Under the pieces are notes generated by a model. The model ran no database searches. It saw only the letters and a list, made by a program, of their open reading frames with translations, and was not told the DNA's origin. Both the position numbers and the translations under genes were made by a program. Positions 7,352 through 9,594 of a stretch of 9,594 nt of DNA are shown here, in pieces; position 1 is the first letter of the stretch, and each line of letters begins with the position of its first letter. The DNA comes from an uncultured Clostridia bacterium. Its GTDB lineage: Bacteria > Bacillota_A > Clostridia > Christensenellales > Aristaeellaceae. The stretch spans positions 1-9,594 of the forward strand of contig CAKUDW010000056.1 in the NCBI GenBank assembly GCA_934645275.1, written 5' to 3'.

Positions 7352-7380
7352 TTGACTTGCCTCCGCTTATGTGGTACTAT
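7352..7380 (+). promoter_or_regulatory. tracrRNA promoter
   Basis: TTGACT (7352-7357) and TACTAT (7375-7380) are separated by 17 nt. A TG one base before the -10 gives the extended form TGGTACTAT. The predicted start is about 7386-7388, a few bases before the anti-repeat. The promoter spacer contains the cas9 ribosome binding site (GGAGG on the minus strand, 7364-7360), so the tracrRNA promoter and the cas9 translation start occupy the same DNA. Confidence 0.75.
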
Positions 7381-7389
7381 GTAATTGTA

Positions 7390-7427
7390 GTTTCAGACCC
7401 CTATGGAATTACACCACGAGTTCAAAT
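7390..7427 (+). repeat. CRISPR anti-repeat
   Basis: Compared with the plus-strand array repeat, 28 of the first 29 bases are the same through CACCAC (one G-to-C change at repeat position 5). The array's TCTCAAAC is replaced by GAGTTCAAAT, which creates the bulge next to the lower stem. It is a single copy with no second repeat at 66 nt, which marks it as tracrRNA and not a second array. Confidence 0.95.
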
Positions 7428-7473
7428 AAGAATTCTTCAAACTCGCTGCATCGCAGCTGCACAGTGTGTGCGG

Positions 7474-7509
7474 ATCAGGAGCCTTGTGAAAGCAAGGCTC
7501 CTGATTTTT
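7474..7509 (+). terminator. tracrRNA Rho-independent terminator
   Basis: ATCAGGAGCCTTG (7474-7486) pairs perfectly with CAAGGCTCCTGAT (7493-7505). Between them TGAAAG can close as a T-G wobble around GAAA. The T run is 7505-7509. Read on the minus strand, the hairpin is followed by CCGCAC and not by Ts, so it should not stop cas operon transcription coming from 7526. Confidence 0.93.
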
Positions 7510-7525
7510 AGAAGTTCTTTATCGA

Positions 7526-7554
7526 AGTATAACATAAAAGGCTGAAAATGGCAA
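7526..7554 (-). promoter_or_regulatory. cas operon promoter
   Basis: On the minus strand, TTGCCA (plus 7554-7549) is followed after 17 nt by TATACT (plus 7531-7526), with the extended -10 TGTTATACT. It is the best-scoring match by eye upstream of cas9. Start would be near 7519, giving a leader of about 170 nt before the cas9 ATG. That leader is complementary to the entire tracrRNA. A closer TACAAT (minus, plus 7389-7384) lacks a -35 and is less likely. Confidence 0.68.
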
Positions 7555-7570
7555 GCATATGATGTGGGTT

Positions 7571-7612
7571 TTGATTTACGGCAGTTGAGGATTATAATGT
7601 ACAAATCAACTG
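7571..7612 (+). promoter_or_regulatory. Isolated promoter-like element with inverted repeat over its -10
   Basis: TTGATT (7571-7576), 16 nt, TATAAT (7593-7598) read rightward. Seven-base inverted arms CAGTTGA (7582-7588) and TCAACTG (7606-7612) flank the -10, like an operator that would block polymerase. No convincing gene follows on this strand, since the open frame from 7638 is the complement of the DUF1015 gene. It could drive a short RNA ending at the hairpin 7642-7679, or act on nothing. Confidence 0.4.
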
Positions 7613-7641
7613 TGAAGGATTTGGCGGAAGATTTGTCATGA

Positions 7642-7679
7642 AGCTGAGCGGAGGCTGCTTATGCAGACTCCGCTCAGCT
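7642..7679. terminator. Strong hairpin downstream of the DUF1015 gene, possible terminator
   Basis: AGCTGAGCGGAG (7642-7653) pairs perfectly over 12 bp with CTCCGCTCAGCT (7668-7679). The interior closes further as CTGC/GCAG around TTAT. It lies 16 nt past the DUF1015 stop codon. Neither strand has a real T run after the stem, so it may protect the 3' end of the mRNA or stop transcription only partly. Confidence 0.6.
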
Positions 7680-7694
7680 CTTCCAGCGCATCCG

Positions 7695-8924
7695 TCATGC
7701 TCTTTCAATGCGCCGCGCTTCGAGATAATAGCGCTTTTCGTGCGCGTGGCCCATGGAGAAGGTCTTGCGCGGCAGCACGCCCCATTTGCGGATATAGGGA
7801 AACAGGTCGGCCTTGGCGAAGCCGCAGAGCATGAGTCCCACCGCGTCCGGCCGGTTGGCCAGCCGCCGCAGCGCGTCGTCGCCGTGGATATAGTCGATGG
7901 CCGCCTCCGGATGCGCGGCGAGCCAGGTATCCAGAAACGCCTGCAGGTCGCGCAGCGGATGCGCGTCGGAGCCGTAGCCGCGCGTTTCGCCGCTGCATAT
8001 CAGCGTCAATTCCCGGCCCGCGCGCAGCGGCAGTCCCACTTCGCGCAGGTGCGCTTCGTAGTCCAGAATCAGCTCCGCCGGGCGCACGCCGGTAATCAGC
8101 CGGTGGATCGGCTCGAAGGCAATGGCGGGGGAATGCAGATTCTCAATTTCGGCCAGCGCAAAGCGCGCGGGATGCGTTTCGCGCTCGGCGGGACTCAGCT
8201 GATCGCGCAGTTCCAGCCAGTAGGCGCGCGCGGCCGCCAGCGAATGGTTGCCGTCGCCTACGGCCAGCATCAGATTGTCGCAGCCTTCATACAGCGCATC
8301 CAGCGCGTCGTTCAGCGCCTGCGCCGCCGCGCCGTCCACGCGCCAGCCGCGCACGCGGCCGCCGCCCTGCATCAGTTCGAAATCGTACAGCGGGGCAAGC
8401 TTTTCGCGCATGGCGTATAGCGGTTCGATGGCGCGCTGCTGTGGATCGTCCAGCAGCATCAGCACGTGCGGCAGCTCGAGCGCCGCGCCGCGCCGCATCC
8501 GCACGCGCGGCGGCACGCGCTCCAGCACCGTGCCCTCGGTAGCGCGGATCAGGCTCTGCGCGCCGGGCGCATAGTCGTATTTTTCAAGATCAAGCCGGGC
8601 GATCAACCCCACGCGCGCTCCGGCAGACGTGGCGCGTTCCACCAGCACATAGCCGTCGCGCACCTTCTCCTGCAGCACGCCGCGCGCCAGGTAATCGCGC
8701 ATTGCGGCCTGCATGGCGGGGATGCGCGATTCGGCTTCGTTCAGGTAGATTTCCGGCAGCACCAGCCGCAGCGCGGACGGCGCGTCGCCCACGCGGGCCT
8801 CGACGGCCTGCCAGTATTCGGGTTCGGAGGTGAATTGATCTACGGCCACCACCGCCCAGCGCGCCGGATCGATTCCGGCCGCGGGCAAGAGGATGTTTGC
8901 GGGATAAACGAGCTGGTTCTTCAT
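7695..8924 (-). CDS. DUF1015 family protein (409 aa)
   Basis: The protein reads as a full-length DUF1015 member, a conserved family of about 400 residues common in Clostridia and other bacteria. Visible family marks are the opening VYPANILLP...WAVVAVDQFTSEPEYW (6-38), LMLAVGDGNHSLAAARAYW (218-236, the usual D-G-H/N-H motif), FEPIHRLI (270-277) and the ending WGVLPRKTFSMGHAHEKRYYLEAR (381-404). The D-G-x-H motif resembles that of ParB/SerK-like enzymes, and some family members sit beside serine biosynthesis genes, but no activity can be assigned here. There is no signal peptide or membrane segment, so it is likely cytoplasmic. The ATG at 8924 follows AGGG about 10 nt upstream. The gene is much richer in G and C than the cas genes beside it. 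It is transcribed alone from a promoter near 9035 and shows no link to CRISPR or to rhaA. Confidence 0.87.
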   Translation of the reverse strand: MKNQLVYPANILLPAAGIDPARWAVVAVDQFTSEPEYWQAVEARVGDAPSALRLVLPEIYLNEAESRIPAMQAAMRDYLARGVLQEKVRDGYVLVERATSAGARVGLIARLDLEKYDYAPGAQSLIRATEGTVLERVPPRVRMRRGAALELPHVLMLLDDPQQRAIEPLYAMREKLAPLYDFELMQGGGRVRGWRVDGAAAQALNDALDALYEGCDNLMLAVGDGNHSLAAARAYWLELRDQLSPAERETHPARFALAEIENLHSPAIAFEPIHRLITGVRPAELILDYEAHLREVGLPLRAGRELTLICSGETRGYGSDAHPLRDLQAFLDTWLAAHPEAAIDYIHGDDALRRLANRPDAVGLMLCGFAKADLFPYIRKWGVLPRKTFSMGHAHEKRYYLEARRIERA

Positions 8925-8952
8925 GGCGCATGCACCCTGCCTTTGTGTTTAA

Positions 8953-8964
8953 GGGAATGTTCCC
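8953..8964. repeat. Short inverted repeat in the DUF1015 5' leader
   Basis: GGGAATGTTCCC has 5-bp arms GGGAA/TTCCC around TG. It lies in the untranslated leader of the DUF1015 transcript, about 30 nt before the start codon. It could be a protein-binding site or a small RNA hairpin. I do not recognise it as a known operator. Confidence 0.35.
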
Positions 8965-9034
8965 CCTGTTTTTTATGATCGTCGGCGTGCGGTTCAGGAA
9001 CGGCTGTCTGCTGGCCCCTTCGCAGCCGCCATTC

Positions 9035-9064
9035 ATTATACCACGCGCGCGGCGCAGCGCGCAA
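9035..9064 (-). promoter_or_regulatory. Promoter of the DUF1015 gene
   Basis: On the minus strand a perfect TATAAT (plus 9040-9035) with an extended TG (TGGTATAAT) is preceded, 18 nt upstream, by TTGCGC (plus 9064-9059). Start is predicted near 9028, which leaves an untranslated leader of about 100 nt. Confidence 0.65.
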
Positions 9065-9080
9065 GGCGTGTTTTCCATGC

Positions 9081-9099
9081 TTTATACACATATTATAAA
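9081..9099. repeat. Inverted repeat upstream of the rhaA promoter, possible operator
   Basis: TTTATA (9081-9086) and TATAAA (9094-9099) are inverted around 7 nt. The centre lies about 23 nt upstream of the rhaA -35, where an activator site would be expected. AT-rich palindromes arise easily by chance, so this is tentative. Confidence 0.3.
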
Positions 9100-9112
9100 C
9101 GTAAAAACTGCA

Positions 9113-9141
9113 TTGACGGAGGCGATTAAATCCCATATAAT
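9113..9141 (+). promoter_or_regulatory. Promoter of rhaA
   Basis: TTGACG (9113-9118), 17 nt, TATAAT (9136-9141) is close to the sigma-A consensus. Start near 9148 leaves an untranslated leader of about 32 nt, which contains the ribosome binding site AAGGGAGG. Confidence 0.85.
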
Positions 9142-9179
9142 AGAATTAGCGATTATATACGCAAGGGAGGTAATAACAG

Positions 9180-9594
9180 GTGAACGAAAAGCAGATCATG
9201 CTGGGATATGAATATGCAAAGGAAGTTTACGCGCAGGCGGGCGTGAACGTGGACGAGGCAATGGCGAAGGCGGACGCGGTGCCGGTATCGATGCATTGCT
9301 GGCAGGGTGACGACGTGATCGGCTACGACGGCAGCGACAGCCTGACCGGCGGCATTCAGACCACGGGCAGCTATCCCGGGCGCGCGCGCACGGCGCAGGA
9401 GCTGCGCGGCGATATCGACTTCGCCCGCACGATGATCCCGGGTGAGACGAAGCTGAACCTGCACGCAAGCTACGCCGAAAAGCACGGCAAGAAGGTCGAC
9501 CGCGACGCATACACCATCGCCGAGTTTGAGGACTGGGTGAACTGGGCGCAGGAAAGGGGCGTCGGCCTGGACTTCAACCCCACCTATTTCGGCC
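9180..9594 (+). CDS. rhaA: L-rhamnose isomerase, N-terminal part (runs off the window)
   Basis: RhaA converts L-rhamnose to L-rhamnulose, the first step of cytoplasmic rhamnose breakdown. The frame opens with GTG at 9180, 9 nt after AAGGGAGG (9163-9170). The 138 residues present match the family start. VPVSMHCWQGDDVIG and SLTGGIQTTGSYPGRART are very close to the PVSMHCWQGDDVSG and SLTGGIQATGNYPGKAR of E. coli RhaA as I recall it. MIPGETKLNLHASY and the closing GLDFNPTYF also match. The metal-binding residues lie further on, outside the window. Its own strong promoter suggests it begins a rhamnose utilisation unit continuing to the right. The longer minus-strand frames drawn through this stretch are complements of this gene. 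Confidence 0.95.
   Translation, partial: MNEKQIMLGYEYAKEVYAQAGVNVDEAMAKADAVPVSMHCWQGDDVIGYDGSDSLTGGIQTTGSYPGRARTAQELRGDIDFARTMIPGETKLNLHASYAEKHGKKVDRDAYTIAEFEDWVNWAQERGVGLDFNPTYFG

Larger units (their letters stand above)
7387..7509 (+). ncRNA. tracrRNA (~123 nt)
   Basis: The tracrRNA pairs with the crRNA repeat, allows RNase III cutting and anchors the guide in Cas9. The anti-repeat spans 7390-7427 and matches nearly the whole 36-nt repeat. In the duplex, crRNA GUUUGA pairs with UCAAAU (lower stem), a GA/GAGU bulge follows, then a long upper stem starting GUGGUGUAA. Next come AAGAATTCTT (7428-7437, possible nexus), hairpin GCTGC/GCAGC (7445-7457), hairpin GCACA/TGTGC (7459-7471) and a 13-bp terminator hairpin (7474-7509). 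It is read divergently from cas9 from the promoter at 7352-7380. The 5' end is inferred from that promoter and the 3' end from the T run. The strand is fixed because only the plus-strand transcript complements the minus-strand crRNA. No room is seen for a long form with extra sequence 5' of the anti-repeat. Confidence 0.93.

Noticed and set aside
7384..7389. TACAAT on the minus strand as the cas9 -10 box
   Set aside because: No -35 match is seen 16-18 nt upstream, while 7526-7554 has both boxes and an extended -10. It is kept only as a fallback.
7390..7427. A second, solitary CRISPR repeat upstream of cas9
   Set aside because: It is on the opposite strand to the crRNA, has an internal bulge-forming change and is followed by hairpins and a terminator, so it is the tracrRNA anti-repeat.
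7591..7596. TATAAT on the minus strand (the ATTATAAT palindrome) as a cas promoter
   Set aside because: The matching -35 positions read TCCTTC or similar, with no resemblance to TTGACA. The plus-strand reading has TTGATT.
1311..7694. Anti-CRISPR, toxin-antitoxin or transposon genes hidden within the locus
   Set aside because: The cas genes overlap end to end, and the remaining gaps are filled by leader, tracrRNA and promoters. No other open frame has a credible start signal.
7638..8420. A 260-codon plus-strand open frame opposite the DUF1015 gene
   Set aside because: Its Arg/Ala/Gln-rich translation is the usual product of reading a GC-rich gene backwards. The minus-strand frame carries clear DUF1015 motifs.

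Overview
The window is a compact, apparently complete type II-A CRISPR-Cas locus in the chromosome of a Gram-positive bacterium, most likely a Clostridia-class Firmicute. That placement is an inference from the 5S rRNA 3' end, the strong GGAGG-type ribosome binding sites, a secreted SH3b protein, Csn2 (known mainly from Firmicutes) and the family types of the flanking genes. The flanking DUF1015 gene is very GC-rich, while the cas block is visibly closer to balanced composition.

Layout, left to right. Positions 1-98 hold the 3' end of a 5S rRNA and the terminator of its rRNA operon (plus strand). Positions 168-881 (plus) encode a secreted SH3b-domain protein, followed by a long hairpin terminator (898-931) that can work in both directions. 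Positions 1011-1310 are a short CRISPR array: five 36-nt repeats, the leftmost degenerate, and four 30-nt spacers. It is read on the minus strand from a leader and promoter at 1311-1419. The cas operon follows on the minus strand, in the order cas9 (7350-3268), cas1, cas2, csn2 (ending at 1417). All three internal junctions are 4-nt overlaps. Upstream of cas9, a tracrRNA (about 7387-7509) is read on the plus strand from its own promoter (7352-7380). The best cas operon promoter (7526-7554, minus strand) lies beyond the tracrRNA terminator. The whole tracrRNA gene therefore appears to sit antisense inside the cas9 mRNA 5' leader.

To the right, 7571-7679 holds an isolated plus-strand promoter-like element with an inverted repeat and a strong hairpin. 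A DUF1015-family gene lies at 8924-7695 (minus), and the start of L-rhamnose isomerase (rhaA, plus) runs off the right edge.

How the genes work together: Cas1-Cas2, with Csn2 and Cas9, would insert new spacers at the leader end near 1310. The pre-crRNA pairs with the tracrRNA anti-repeat (7390-7427), would be cut by host RNase III, and guides Cas9. Every catalytic residue I checked in Cas9 and Cas1, and the conserved Cas2 aspartate, is present, so the system looks functional. The points most worth following up are the nested antisense tracrRNA/cas leader, the crRNA-repeat mimic this creates in the cas9 mRNA, the non-streptococcal tracrRNA fold, and the absence of the SpCas9-type Arg-X-Arg PAM-reading motif.
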